Of a stretch of DNA of 36,113 nt, positions 1-7,137 are shown in pieces. Within the stretch, counting starts at the first letter, position 1. Every line of letters starts with the position of its first letter. The stretch comes from an uncultured Robiginitomaculum sp. Its GTDB lineage: Bacteria > Pseudomonadota > Alphaproteobacteria > Caulobacterales > Maricaulaceae. The DNA lies in assembly GCA_938015875.1 (NCBI GenBank), contig CALLXE010000045.1:1-36113 (forward strand), given 5' to 3'. The translations under genes were made by a program, and so were the position numbers. The notes under the pieces are model-generated. The model was not told the DNA's origin, ran no database searches, and worked only from the letters and a program-made list of their open reading frames with translations.

Positions 1-663
1 TTGGTTTTCAGACGGTACGAGTCTCTGTGCCCACCAATTATAAAATTCTCTGGCATGCTCTCTGGAAATTGCGTCCATAGCTATATCACCGACCAGAGAA
101 ATGAAGTTGTTCACGGCTCTTAATTTAACTTTACGCCAGGACGCTTTTTGAGACTCGGACTTCCCAATGAGTTCGCTAACAGCAATCTCAGAATAATATA
201 CATCAAAGGCCTGTGACACGGTAATCGACGGCTTCTTTGCTATACCCAAAACCGCTTCAGCATCCTCTTTCTTCGGAACAGGATTACCCGGTATGCTTTT
301 GAGCCGCTCCAAGAGCTCATCAACATTTGGTGACTCAATAAGGTCTGAATTAGGCGTGTAAACAAAACCCTTTTGCATCGCCCTCCTTTTAGCCGCTTCA
401 TATCTTTTCATCGCCAGCTTTGTGGCTTGCGCTTCTTTGGACGCTTCTGTCATGCCGTCAGCTGCGTGAGCTACATTTGCCCAGAACTCATTTTCAGCTT
501 CTATGAGGGCATCTCGCCGCGATCTGGCAACTGCCAATGAGTCTGTTCTCAAGGACTTTCGAATATACCCCCTGTTATCAAAATCAGCATACCTTTTTGG
601 TATACGTCTAGCGTAATGCCAACTTCCATCTCGGAAAAACAGGTATTGATTCAAGCTTCTCAT
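1..663 (-). CDS. Tyrosine-recombinase (phage-type) integrase, N-terminal part, cut by window edge
   Basis: The frame is open from an ATG at 663 to the window edge, giving 221 codons without a stop. The first residues (MRSLNQYLFFRDGSWHYARR) match the N-terminal module common in tyrosine-recombinase integrases of genomic islands: an aromatic-basic strand, then R-x-x-P-K, then a K-S-L-R-T segment followed by an A-R-x-x-R-x-A helix. Residues about 150-221 look like the SAM-like core-binding domain (AFDVYYSEIA... then a WRK helix). The catalytic R...HxxR...Y domain lies to the left of the window. Such enzymes insert and excise elements at tRNA 3' ends, and this gene reads away from the 3' end of tRNA-Leu 140 bases off, which is the usual arrangement. 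There is no Shine-Dalgarno before the ATG. The DNA is visibly more A+T-rich than the rest of the window, in keeping with transfer. Function is inferred from the N-terminal family pattern and position. Confidence 0.82.
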   Translation of the reverse strand, partial: MRSLNQYLFFRDGSWHYARRIPKRYADFDNRGYIRKSLRTDSLAVARSRRDALIEAENEFWANVAHAADGMTEASKEAQATKLAMKRYEAAKRRAMQKGFVYTPNSDLIESPNVDELLERLKSIPGNPVPKKEDAEAVLGIAKKPSITVSQAFDVYYSEIAVSELIGKSESQKASWRKVKLRAVNNFISLVGDIAMDAISREHAREFYNWWAQRLVPSENQ

Positions 664-680
664 TGGGGTCGATATAACAC

Positions 681-716
681 AATGATACGTGAAATGATAC
701 GTGAAATGATACGTGA
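681..716. repeat. Three perfect tandem copies of a 12-bp repeat upstream of the integrase
   Basis: The unit AATGATACGTGA occurs three times with no mismatch, at 681-692, 693-704 and 705-716. The array lies between the integrase start (663) and the tRNA-Leu 3' end (804). On the integrase strand it sits just upstream of a possible -10 (TTATAT, 677-672). The placement suits arm-type binding sites for the integrase, or a site for an excisionase or repressor that controls it. That role is inference; the repeats themselves are seen directly. Confidence 0.85.
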
Positions 717-750
717 ATACGCCTCCACACAGGAATTAGCGTAAAGGGTA

Positions 751-780
751 AAGTTATTTATTGTTACAAAACAATAACTT
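751..780. repeat. A+T-rich hairpin downstream of tRNA-Leu
   Basis: An inverted repeat pairs AAGTT with AACTT outside and ATTGTT with AACAAT inside, around an ACAA loop. On the tRNA strand a T-rich stretch (792-800 region, ATTCTTTTTATT) precedes it. It could help end the tRNA transcript or belong to the attachment region of the element. It is not a canonical G+C-rich terminator. Confidence 0.4.
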
Positions 781-803
781 AACCTGATAATAAAAAGAAT
801 AAT

Positions 804-890
804 TGGTGCGGCCGAGAAGACTCGAACTTCCACGGGTGTTACCCCACAGCGACCTCAACGCTGCGCGTCTACCAATTCCGCCACGGCCGC
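804..890 (-). tRNA. tRNA-Leu, anticodon GAG
   Basis: The reverse strand reads as a complete class II tRNA with encoded CCA. The acceptor stem GCGGCCG (890-884) pairs with CGGCCGC (814-808). A D-arm with GGTAGA follows, then an anticodon stem CAGCG/CGCTG enclosing the loop TTGAGGT (anticodon GAG). A long variable arm (TGGGGTAACACCC region) marks a leucine tRNA, and a T-arm with GTTCGAGTC completes it. The 3' CCA is at 806-804. GAG reads CUC/CUU leucine codons. The 3' end faces the integrase, so the T-arm and acceptor end probably form the attachment core of the neighbouring element. Confidence 0.96.
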
Positions 891-906
891 ACACTGAGGT
901 GCGCGG

Positions 907-935
907 TCTATAGCGGGCGGGCATGGCTTTGTGAA
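907..935 (-). promoter_or_regulatory. Probable sigma-70 promoter of tRNA-Leu
   Basis: On the reverse strand a -35 box TTCACA (935-930) is followed by a 17-bp spacer and a -10 box TATAGA (912-907). Transcription would start near 900, about ten bases before the mature tRNA 5' end at 890. Spacing and position are ideal for a stable-RNA promoter. Confidence 0.65.
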
Positions 936-1006
936 GCGAAAAGTGCGTCTTATCGGTGGCGTTTGCGGCTCTTGATTTTACCGCGCCGGACAGCCACATA
1001 GGCCCG

Positions 1007-1696
1007 ATGACAAAACCTCTTCTTTTCAGCGATATGGTTGTGTCTCTGCGGCGCGAGGACAGCCCGGTAGAGTACGCGACCGCATGCGAGATTATGGAAG
1101 CGCGGGTCGCCGCCATTGCAGCCGGGAGCGCGTCCGGGCAAGTTTGGCTGCTGGAGCACCCGGCGATGTACACAGCAGGAACAAGCGCAAAGCCGGCAGA
1201 TTTGGTCACACCGGACCGCTTTCCGGTTTTTAAAAGCGGACGCGGCGGGCAATACACCTATCACGGGCCGGGGCAGCGCGTCGCCTATGCCATGCTGAAC
1301 CTGGGTCGCCGCGGAAAAGATATACGCTGCTATGTCAACCAACTGGAAGGCTGGATTATTGACACGCTTGCTGATTTTGGCGTCATTGCGGGACGGCGCG
1401 AAGGCCGCATCGGGGTTTGGGTTGACATGCCTGCCGGCCACAAAAGCGGCGCCCGCGAAGCTAAAATTGCGGCCATTGGCGTGCGGGTTCGTAAATGGGT
1501 GACGTTTCACGGGATTTCGATCAATGTAAATCCTGACCTGTCCCATTTTACAGGCATTGTTCCATGCGGCATTTCTGAGCACGGGGTCACAAGCCTGTCA
1601 GATTTGGGCATTTCCGCCGATCTGTCTGATCTTGATGCTTCTTTAATCCGCAATTTTGAAAAACGGTTCGGCCCGCTCAACGCAACGGAAAGCTAA
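1007..1696 (+). CDS. lipB: Octanoyl-[acyl-carrier-protein]:protein N-octanoyltransferase LipB
   Basis: LipB moves the octanoyl group from acyl carrier protein to lysines of lipoyl domains (pyruvate and 2-oxoglutarate dehydrogenases, GcvH), the first step of endogenous lipoate synthesis in the cytoplasm. The 229-residue product has the family hallmarks: the R-G-G-Q-x-T-Y-H-G-P-G-Q motif at about 79-90, the catalytic lysine in AKIAAIGVR (K153), and the catalytic cysteine in GIVPCGI (C187). Length is normal. I chose the ATG at 1007; an in-frame GTG at 956 would add 17 residues unlike the family and would crowd the tRNA promoter. The stop overlaps the stop of the converging DUF805 gene by four bases (CTAA). 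LipA, which acts next, is not in the window. Confidence 0.95.
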   Translation: MTKPLLFSDMVVSLRREDSPVEYATACEIMEARVAAIAAGSASGQVWLLEHPAMYTAGTSAKPADLVTPDRFPVFKSGRGGQYTYHGPGQRVAYAMLNLGRRGKDIRCYVNQLEGWIIDTLADFGVIAGRREGRIGVWVDMPAGHKSGAREAKIAAIGVRVRKWVTFHGISINVNPDLSHFTGIVPCGISEHGVTSLSDLGISADLSDLDASLIRNFEKRFGPLNATES

Positions 1697-2217
1697 GCGA
1701 CCACGCCATAACCGTTATTGCCGGCGCGGCGGTTGAGCCCGTTAATTAAAGCGCCCGACAGCGCCATGGTCAACACAGTTGAAACAGCCATTGGCACAGC
1801 CCCCTCACGCTGCACATCAATCAAAGTTTGCGGCGGCAATTCAGAAATCATTTTTGCCGTCTGCAGGAGGCCCCCTTCCGCCATAGCGCGGGCCTTAAGG
1901 GCTTCAAGATTATCCGTAAGCGGCGTCGGGAAAATTTGCATTACAATGGCAGCGATCATCATAAAAACAACCGCCGTTATAGCAAACCACAAAACACTCC
2001 ACCAGCCGCTGCGACCCGCATCGTGACTGCGTTTTATCAGTATAAAAAAGAACGGGATAAGCAATAAAAGACTGAACTTTTGCAGCATATTGCCAAGGTC
2101 AGAACTGATAAGTCGCGCAAGGCTGAATGCTGTCATGACCCCACCGATTATCAGCATAGCCATGAAAAAATCGCGCGGCGCAATGCGCCCGCCGGGAGTA
2201 AATAAAGTTGATAACAT
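1693..2217 (-). CDS. DUF805 family membrane protein (first of two)
   Basis: This 174-residue inner-membrane protein has the DUF805 pattern: a GRI-x-x-R-D-F start, several hydrophobic segments (about 16-35, 45-62 and 72-95), and the signature basic motif [12 protein letters not shown] at about 62-73 between two membrane helices. The C-terminal half adds a hydrophilic stretch of about 40 residues and one more apolar segment, so it is longer than a minimal DUF805 protein (about 120). The biochemical role of the family is unknown. A Shine-Dalgarno GAGGGG lies five to six bases before the ATG. It follows a second DUF805 gene on the same strand 65 bases upstream. Confidence 0.85.
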   Translation of the reverse strand: MLSTLFTPGGRIAPRDFFMAMLIIGGVMTAFSLARLISSDLGNMLQKFSLLLLIPFFFILIKRSHDAGRSGWWSVLWFAITAVVFMMIAAIVMQIFPTPLTDNLEALKARAMAEGGLLQTAKMISELPPQTLIDVQREGAVPMAVSTVLTMALSGALINGLNRRAGNNGYGVVA

Positions 2218-2282
2218 GAGCGCCCCTCAATTGATGTAGGGGCATAAATATAAAGATATTTAAAAATTGGCAAGACCAAGTT

Positions 2283-2798
2283 TTAAATTTGCGGATTTCC
2301 ATATTTGTTTGCGTCCGTTTTACCGGGGCGCAGGGCGCAGAAAAGCGTCAATGCCGCAGCCGGTATCAAATTTATCCATTTTGCAACACCGACATTTGCG
2401 GCCATATCGGCTTGGTATTTTTCAATTAAAAGCCGGTTGGCCTCCGGGTCTTCGGCAATGGCAGGATTATCGTTCATCGCGGCAAAATAATCTGCCCCGC
2501 CCCCGACGGCCACAGTAAAGGCAACCGTAAATAAGGTAAGGAAGATAGCGGCAAACCATAAACCGACACTTAAAGACATATCGTGCAGGCGGCGGGCATA
2601 GATGCTGTAGATCATATAGACGTTCAAGATCATCCAGAACAACGCAGGTAGAAATCCACCTATGTGCCCACCGACCCGGCGCATAACCAGAACTTGCAGC
2701 CAAACGGACAGACAAATCACAGTAAAGCCCGCAACAAATTTTACGCGCGTCGTGCGGCCCGGCGGGCGGGTCAGGTCTTTGTGCAAGTCAGACAACAT
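2283..2798 (-). CDS. DUF805-like membrane protein (second of two)
   Basis: The 171-residue product has four hydrophobic segments and a diverged form of the DUF805 signature, YARRLHDMSLSVGLWF (about 66-81), where the usual R-x-H-D-x-(G/N) is kept but the following GWW is not. Like its neighbour it carries an insert (about 103-135) before the last membrane segment, which suggests the two arose by tandem duplication. I chose the ATG at 2798 because GGAG sits eight bases before it; an upstream in-frame start at 2840 lacks such a site. Function is unknown. Confidence 0.78.
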   Translation of the reverse strand: MLSDLHKDLTRPPGRTTRVKFVAGFTVICLSVWLQVLVMRRVGGHIGGFLPALFWMILNVYMIYSIYARRLHDMSLSVGLWFAAIFLTLFTVAFTVAVGGGADYFAAMNDNPAIAEDPEANRLLIEKYQADMAANVGVAKWINLIPAAALTLFCALRPGKTDANKYGNPQI

Positions 2799-2942
2799 GG
2801 TAACTCCGTTCATATATCGCGCGCTCTTTAGCACAGACAATCAGGGGCGCGACAGGCATATCGCCGCGCATTTCTCCTCAATGATCAGCCCCGTAAAATC
2901 AGGCCAATAATTCGGTAACCCTTATCGTGTTAGGCTGACTCC

Positions 2943-4109
2943 ATGAAAAACGCTCTGCTTATTACCCTCACCTGTGTTTTGTCGGCCTGTCAGCCCGCGA
3001 TAGAGGCGGCCCTGCCGCCGGATGACGGGACGCCGCAAGAGCGGCCGACGGCCCATACATCCCAAGACAGCAGTGACGGGCCCGCGCCATTGCCTAACCC
3101 TGTACCGGCCCCGGCTCGAGTGACGGCAAAGGTCCAAAGCGCTGCCGTCGCCCCGGCCTCGCCCGCAAGAGCAACCGTAACGCCGTTCCCGGTCAAGCGC
3201 TGCGTCAATCTGGGCAATTCACTCGAATCCCCTGCGGAAGGCGAATGGGGCTATTTTATTCGAGAAAGCGATCTGCAAAAAATAAAACGCGCGGGATTTG
3301 ACACAATTCGCCTGCCCGTTCGCTGGGATACTCACACAACGCGCCGCGCGCCATACACAATTGAGCCGGCCTATATGCGCCGCGTGGCCCAGGTCGTGCG
3401 GCAAGCCGGCGACGCCGGTTTGGGCGTTGTGCTGGACGTGCATCATTACGAAGGCTTGGTCGCCGGCCCTCGCAGAGAGGCGGATAAATTTTACGCCATA
3501 TGGACACAAATCTCAGACTATTTTGCGGGCGCCCCGCAAACTGTCTATTTCGAGCTTTTCAATGAACCGACGAATACAACGCCTATGCGCGAGGTTAATA
3601 AACTCTACGTCAACGCCGTGAAGATTATCCGTAAAACCAACCCTGATCGCATCATCATGATGGGCGGGAATAATTGGAATTCCATTGATACAATCGGGGA
3701 CGTGGACTGGACCGGCGTCGGGTGGCCCAAAGACCCCAACATTGTCGCAACTTATCATGATTACGGCCCTCACGAATTTACCCATCAGGGCGCAACATGG
3801 TCAGAGCCGGTCATGCCTTTAGGTCGAAAATGGGGCGGGGCGGCCGACGACGCAGAGTTTAAAGATACGTTCAATCAGGCGCGCGTTTTTAAGGCAAGCA
3901 CCGGGCTGCGCGTGTTTGTCGGCGAGTTCGGCGTGATCAATAAGGCCCCGCTGAGCGAGCGCAATGCGTGGATGAAAGCGCGCCGTAAAGCAATGGAAGC
4001 CCAAGGGATAGGCTGGTGTGTTTGGGATTATTCCGCGTCGTTTAACATATACGATTTGACGAATGAAACTTGGCTTCCGGGATCGCTGGACGCTTTGATG
4101 GGCCGGTAA
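2943..4109 (+). CDS. Glycoside hydrolase family 5 (endoglucanase-like) lipoprotein
   Basis: The 388-residue protein begins with a lipoprotein signal (LSAC, Cys16), then a low-complexity Pro/Ala/Thr linker to about residue 84, then a GH5-type TIM barrel. Visible GH5 features are RCVNLGNSLE (86-95), FDTIRLPVRW (119-128), LDVHHYE (164-170), the acid/base glutamate in ELFNEPTN (E208), the H-x-Y-like HDYGPHEF segment (272-279) and the nucleophile glutamate in FVGEFGV (E328). These support a retaining beta-glucanase, most likely cellulase-like; the substrate cannot be read from sequence. The linker and lipid anchor suggest display in the outer membrane or on the periplasmic face. It stands alone, with no other polysaccharide genes nearby. 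The Shine-Dalgarno is weak. Confidence 0.9.
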   Translation: MKNALLITLTCVLSACQPAIEAALPPDDGTPQERPTAHTSQDSSDGPAPLPNPVPAPARVTAKVQSAAVAPASPARATVTPFPVKRCVNLGNSLESPAEGEWGYFIRESDLQKIKRAGFDTIRLPVRWDTHTTRRAPYTIEPAYMRRVAQVVRQAGDAGLGVVLDVHHYEGLVAGPRREADKFYAIWTQISDYFAGAPQTVYFELFNEPTNTTPMREVNKLYVNAVKIIRKTNPDRIIMMGGNNWNSIDTIGDVDWTGVGWPKDPNIVATYHDYGPHEFTHQGATWSEPVMPLGRKWGGAADDAEFKDTFNQARVFKASTGLRVFVGEFGVINKAPLSERNAWMKARRKAMEAQGIGWCVWDYSASFNIYDLTNETWLPGSLDALMGR

Positions 4110-4123
4110 AACCTGACGTTTTA
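4107..4123. repeat. Inverted repeat built from two facing stop codons
   Basis: TAAAAC (4107-4112) and GTTTTA (4118-4123) form a perfect 6-bp palindrome around CTGAC. Its outer triplets are the stop codons of the converging GH5 gene and the gene at 4121-5107. It might form a weak bidirectional hairpin between them, but the stem is A+T-rich, so terminator function is uncertain. Confidence 0.4.
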
Positions 4124-5107
4124 TGCGGCGTTGATAAGCGGCCTTAAACTGTCATGAATCTGCGGGCACTCTGCGGCGAGCCATGACATCAGTTCGCGTT
4201 CATTGTCGTCATAGTCACCATCACGGCCAATGCGCGCTTGCAGCCACTCGGCCTCCGATGCGGTAATAATTTCCGCTTGCGAAACCTGCGCGCGATCAGA
4301 CCATTCAGCGTCAAGACGGTCTTGCTTGTCGCCGCCAAACACGGATTTGAAGGCGTCTTTTATAGCGCCGCCGGTCAGATTGCCAAAGCCGGCGCGAATA
4401 TCGCCACGCTCCAAAAGAAACTTTTCACGGCGCAGCGCTTCGTCTCGCGCCGGCGTTTCATAAGTCGAGATGAACATTAAATGATTAGCGATAGTCTGGC
4501 GAAACAACAGCGTCCAGCTTTCATGATTATCTGCGCCGCGGCAGGCATCATTTATATCAAAAATAACATCTGCCTCGGATTTGGAAATGGCAAAATGGTC
4601 TTCGCCGCCGCAAGCAAACATAATTGCGCGCAGCAAATCAACTTCGGCCTCGCCGATAACGCCGGGCTGAAGGGCGCGGCCACGTCCAATCACGCCGGAG
4701 CCGTTAATGACGGCCAGTTTGACTTGCTCAAGCGCAAAGTTGACGAGGCGCTCTGTGGAATTGCGGGCGGTTTTTAATATATTAATCAGCGTCCGCAGTT
4801 CTGTCATGGTTTCTACGCGGCCATCGGCGCTGATGTGATTAATAAGCCATGCAGCATTGGCTTCATCGACATATCCAAAGGGAAGCGTTTGGCGGACAAC
4901 AAAATCTGTCATCGCTTCCATCAGAAAGTCAGGCCATCCGGGTGCGCGATCAATGTCCGTCGCGTTTAATCGAAAGATTGCGTCCGCTTCGCTGACGGAT
5001 ACATGGCCGTCACCAAACACAAGGCTGCGCAACGTTAACACATCGGCATCTGTTACAATTTTGGTCTTTTCCAACTGCTGCAGCAGCGCTATCAAATCAT
5101 GGCTCAC
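4121..5107 (-). CDS. Uncharacterised 328-aa protein with four TerB-like acidic helical motifs
   Basis: I do not recognise a named family. The protein is soluble, with no signal peptide or membrane segment, and mainly helical. It shows a recurring pattern of D-G-x-(V/Y) followed by an acidic residue and a helix: GDGHVSVSEADAIF (32-45), SADGRVETMTELRTL (93-107), an EDHFAISKSEADVIFDIN segment (about 168-185), and GRDGDYDDNERELMSWL (about 293-309). The first and third resemble each other (SEADAIF / SEADVIF), which implies an internal duplication. The spacing recalls TerB-like folds, or EF-hand-like loops without the full calcium consensus. Two shorter TerB-like genes lie at 31.5-32.4 kb. The stop is 11 bases from the converging GH5 gene. 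Role unknown. Confidence 0.72.
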   Translation of the reverse strand: MSHDLIALLQQLEKTKIVTDADVLTLRSLVFGDGHVSVSEADAIFRLNATDIDRAPGWPDFLMEAMTDFVVRQTLPFGYVDEANAAWLINHISADGRVETMTELRTLINILKTARNSTERLVNFALEQVKLAVINGSGVIGRGRALQPGVIGEAEVDLLRAIMFACGGEDHFAISKSEADVIFDINDACRGADNHESWTLLFRQTIANHLMFISTYETPARDEALRREKFLLERGDIRAGFGNLTGGAIKDAFKSVFGGDKQDRLDAEWSDRAQVSQAEIITASEAEWLQARIGRDGDYDDNERELMSWLAAECPQIHDSLRPLINAA

Positions 5108-5228
5108 GCGAATATCCCGTATAATTTCAGAATCACGCTAGCAAAAACTGCTTACCCAACCCCTAACGCAGGACGGGTATTGATTCAGGCTTCAGAGTTA
5201 TCCCCTGCTTTACCATTACAACCCGCCT

Positions 5229-5651
5229 TCATGGTTTCTTCCGGATTGCGGCGCCCTTTAAGGCCCGTGCGGATAAGGCAGTAGTAAAAATGGGGAATAT
5301 CGGCGCCAGGGCAACGCGCCCGAAAACAATCATGGCGGCAAAGACGCCGGTGACGGACAGCCCAAACAGCCATCCCGTCGGACCATGTGATACGCCGCTG
5401 TGGGCGACGTCTTCCACAACGTGCCGCGCGGCCGGGTCAATGCCTGAATAAAGCGCCAAAATCGGGATGACAGCAATATCCTGAAACAAGAGCACAGAAA
5501 AGCCGGATTTTCCGACCTGCCTGCTCAGCAGTCCCAGTTCTTGCATGACCTGTATAGCAATCGCCGTGGATGAGAGTGCCGGTGCAATAATCGTTGCCGC
5601 GCCCCGGGGGTGGCAAAACACATAATATGACAATAAAAATGACTCACCCAT
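5229..5651 (-). pseudogene. Truncated Kef-type (CPA2) cation:proton antiporter remnant
   Basis: The 140-residue reading frame contains a clear internal piece of a KefB/KefC-like antiporter: [20 protein letters not shown] followed by [21 protein letters not shown], the conserved membrane core of the CPA2 exchanger domain, then one more apolar segment. Full proteins have about 400-600 residues with 12 or more helices and usually a TrkA-N domain. Here the first four or so helices, the later helices and the regulatory domain are missing, and the first 17 residues do not look like the family. Neighbouring genes abut both sides, so this is best read as a decayed remnant. A functional small protein cannot be excluded, since the remaining frame is open. 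Confidence 0.75.
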
Positions 5652-5732
5652 AAGTTTGTTTAGGTGAGCGGTGAAGGTGAAGGCAAAGGCAATGGGCTTG
5701 CCAATAATCGAGGCATCTCATACACCGACCTT

Positions 5733-6116
5733 ATGATAAGTTATGCATATGTGGCCCTTGGCGGCGCTATCGGCGCGAGCCTGCGATACGGCGTTGGCCG
5801 CTGGGCCCTTAAAGCTTTCGGCCCCGGCTTTCCGTGGGGCACGTTCATTGCCAATGTCAGCGGCGGATTTTTGATGGGACTTTTGACCGGCTGGCTGACA
5901 TTTCGCGTCTCCGGCGGGGAGCCTTTACGGCTATTTTTAGCCGTTGGCGTTCTGGGCGGGTTTACGACTTTTTCCGGATTTTCCTTAGAGACACTAAGCC
6001 TGATTGAGACAAAAGCTTACAGCGCGGCAGGACTTTACATTTTTGGCTCGGTTATACTGGCATTAGCCGCCGTTTTTGCAGGACTGCTCATTGCCCGCAA
6101 ACTGTTTGCCGTATAG
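5733..6116 (+). CDS. crcB: Fluoride ion channel CrcB/Fluc
   Basis: CrcB proteins are small dual-topology dimeric channels that let fluoride leave the cell. The 127-residue product has four membrane helices and the family motifs: GGAIGASLRYGVGR (about 8-21), the G-T-F-x-x-N-x-x-G segment as WGTFIANVSGGFLMG, and GGFTTFSGFSLET, which holds the phenylalanine-box and threonine residues of the pore. I start it at the ATG at 5733 because MISYAYVALGG matches family N-termini; an upstream start at 5664 would add 23 polar residues. It is the first gene of the crcB / pseudouridine synthase / HAD / ATP12 series that is common in alphaproteobacteria; 28 bases separate it from the next gene. Confidence 0.93.
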   Translation: MISYAYVALGGAIGASLRYGVGRWALKAFGPGFPWGTFIANVSGGFLMGLLTGWLTFRVSGGEPLRLFLAVGVLGGFTTFSGFSLETLSLIETKAYSAAGLYIFGSVILALAAVFAGLLIARKLFAV

Positions 6117-6144
6117 ACAGCGCCCTTAGCTAAGGGTCTTTGAC

Positions 6145-7137
6145 ATGAGTGCAGTTCAAATATTGACGGTAAGCGAAACTGATGACGGCGCGCGCCTTGA
6201 CCGGTGGTTCAAACGCCAATTTCCGCATATCGCCCACGGGCGCGTTGAAAAACTGCTGCGTAAAGGTGAAATCCGCGTGGACGGCAAGCGCGCCAAAGGC
6301 AATCTGCGCATCGAAGCCGGTCAAGCCATTCGCGTCCCGCCCCTGCCTGACCCGACAGACGAAAAGCCCGAGCCGCGCGTCTCTGACGGCGATGCCAAAC
6401 TTATTCGCGACATGGTCATTTATGAAGACGCGCATATGTTTGCGCTCAATAAGCCGGCCGGCCTTGCGGTTCAGGGCGGCACAAAAACAACACGCCATAT
6501 TGACGGTATGCTTCCGGCCCTGGGCGAAGGTTGCCGCCTTGTCCACCGCCTTGACCGGGACACATCCGGGCTTTTGCTGATTGCCAAGAACGCAAAATCA
6601 GCGGCCATTCTCGGCAAGAGCTTCCAGAACCGCACAACGGAAAAGATTTATTGGGGCGTCACTAATGGCGTGCCGCATCCCAAAGAAGGCGAAATCAAAG
6701 GCTATGTCGCCAAAGGCCTGACCGATGATGCATTCGGTAAGAAGAACGAAGGCATGGAAATCATGCAAGCTGTGCGTCATGGCACGGCCGGATCGAAATA
6801 CGCCAAAACCCTTTACCGCGTGGTCAATACGGCCGGACAGCGGGCCGCATGGGTCGTCATGCAACCGTTAACCGGGCGCACCCATCAACTCCGTCTGCAT
6901 ATGCAATTGGTCGGCGCGCCGCTCTGCTTTGACCCGAAATACCTGACGGACCGCGAAGCGCCGGGCGGGCTTGAGCAACAATTGCACCTGCATGCCCGCT
7001 CCCTCGCCCTGCCCCGCCCCGGTAATAAAGAGCTTTACCTCGAAGCGCCGCTGCCGCCGCATATGCGCAGCGCATTTTCAAAACTTGGCTTTGATACCAA
7101 TACTAAAATTGCGCCGCTGAAGGACGAAGACGACTGA
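6145..7137 (+). CDS. RluA/RluC-family 23S rRNA pseudouridine synthase
   Basis: The enzyme converts specific uridines of rRNA (or tRNA) to pseudouridine. The 330-residue protein has an N-terminal S4 RNA-binding domain (about 14-70, including RVEKLLRKGEIRVDGKRAKG) and a RluA-type catalytic domain with the hallmark HRLDRDTSGLLLIAK at 134-148, where D137 is the expected catalytic aspartate. LTGRTHQLRLH near residue 245 is the second conserved motif. S4 plus catalytic domain and the length fit RluC or RluD; the target uridines cannot be assigned from sequence. Its TGA stop shares one base with the ATG of the next gene, so the two are probably translationally coupled. Confidence 0.93.
   Translation: MSAVQILTVSETDDGARLDRWFKRQFPHIAHGRVEKLLRKGEIRVDGKRAKGNLRIEAGQAIRVPPLPDPTDEKPEPRVSDGDAKLIRDMVIYEDAHMFALNKPAGLAVQGGTKTTRHIDGMLPALGEGCRLVHRLDRDTSGLLLIAKNAKSAAILGKSFQNRTTEKIYWGVTNGVPHPKEGEIKGYVAKGLTDDAFGKKNEGMEIMQAVRHGTAGSKYAKTLYRVVNTAGQRAAWVVMQPLTGRTHQLRLHMQLVGAPLCFDPKYLTDREAPGGLEQQLHLHARSLALPRPGNKELYLEAPLPPHMRSAFSKLGFDTNTKIAPLKDEDD

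Noticed and set aside
754-1257. Long open frame across the tRNA-Leu gene (reverse strand)
   Set aside because: It translates the tRNA itself (the GRGGIGRRAALRS type of false protein) and has no homology pattern of a real gene.
641-5195. Near-identical 17-base words in the integrase start (about 643-659) and upstream of the Kef remnant (about 5178-5194)
   Set aside because: GTATTGATTCAAGCTTC and GTATTGATTCAGGCTTC differ at one base, which hints at an attachment repeat, but a few such matches are expected by chance in 36 kb, and neither lies at the tRNA end.
5688-5726. Possible fluoride riboswitch before crcB
   Set aside because: GGCAATGGGCTTGCC (5688-5702) recalls the first half of the crcB RNA motif, and GGCATCTCATAC follows, but the internal stem and the CUGAUG-type segment between them are missing. 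The match is too incomplete to call; a covariance-model search would settle it.
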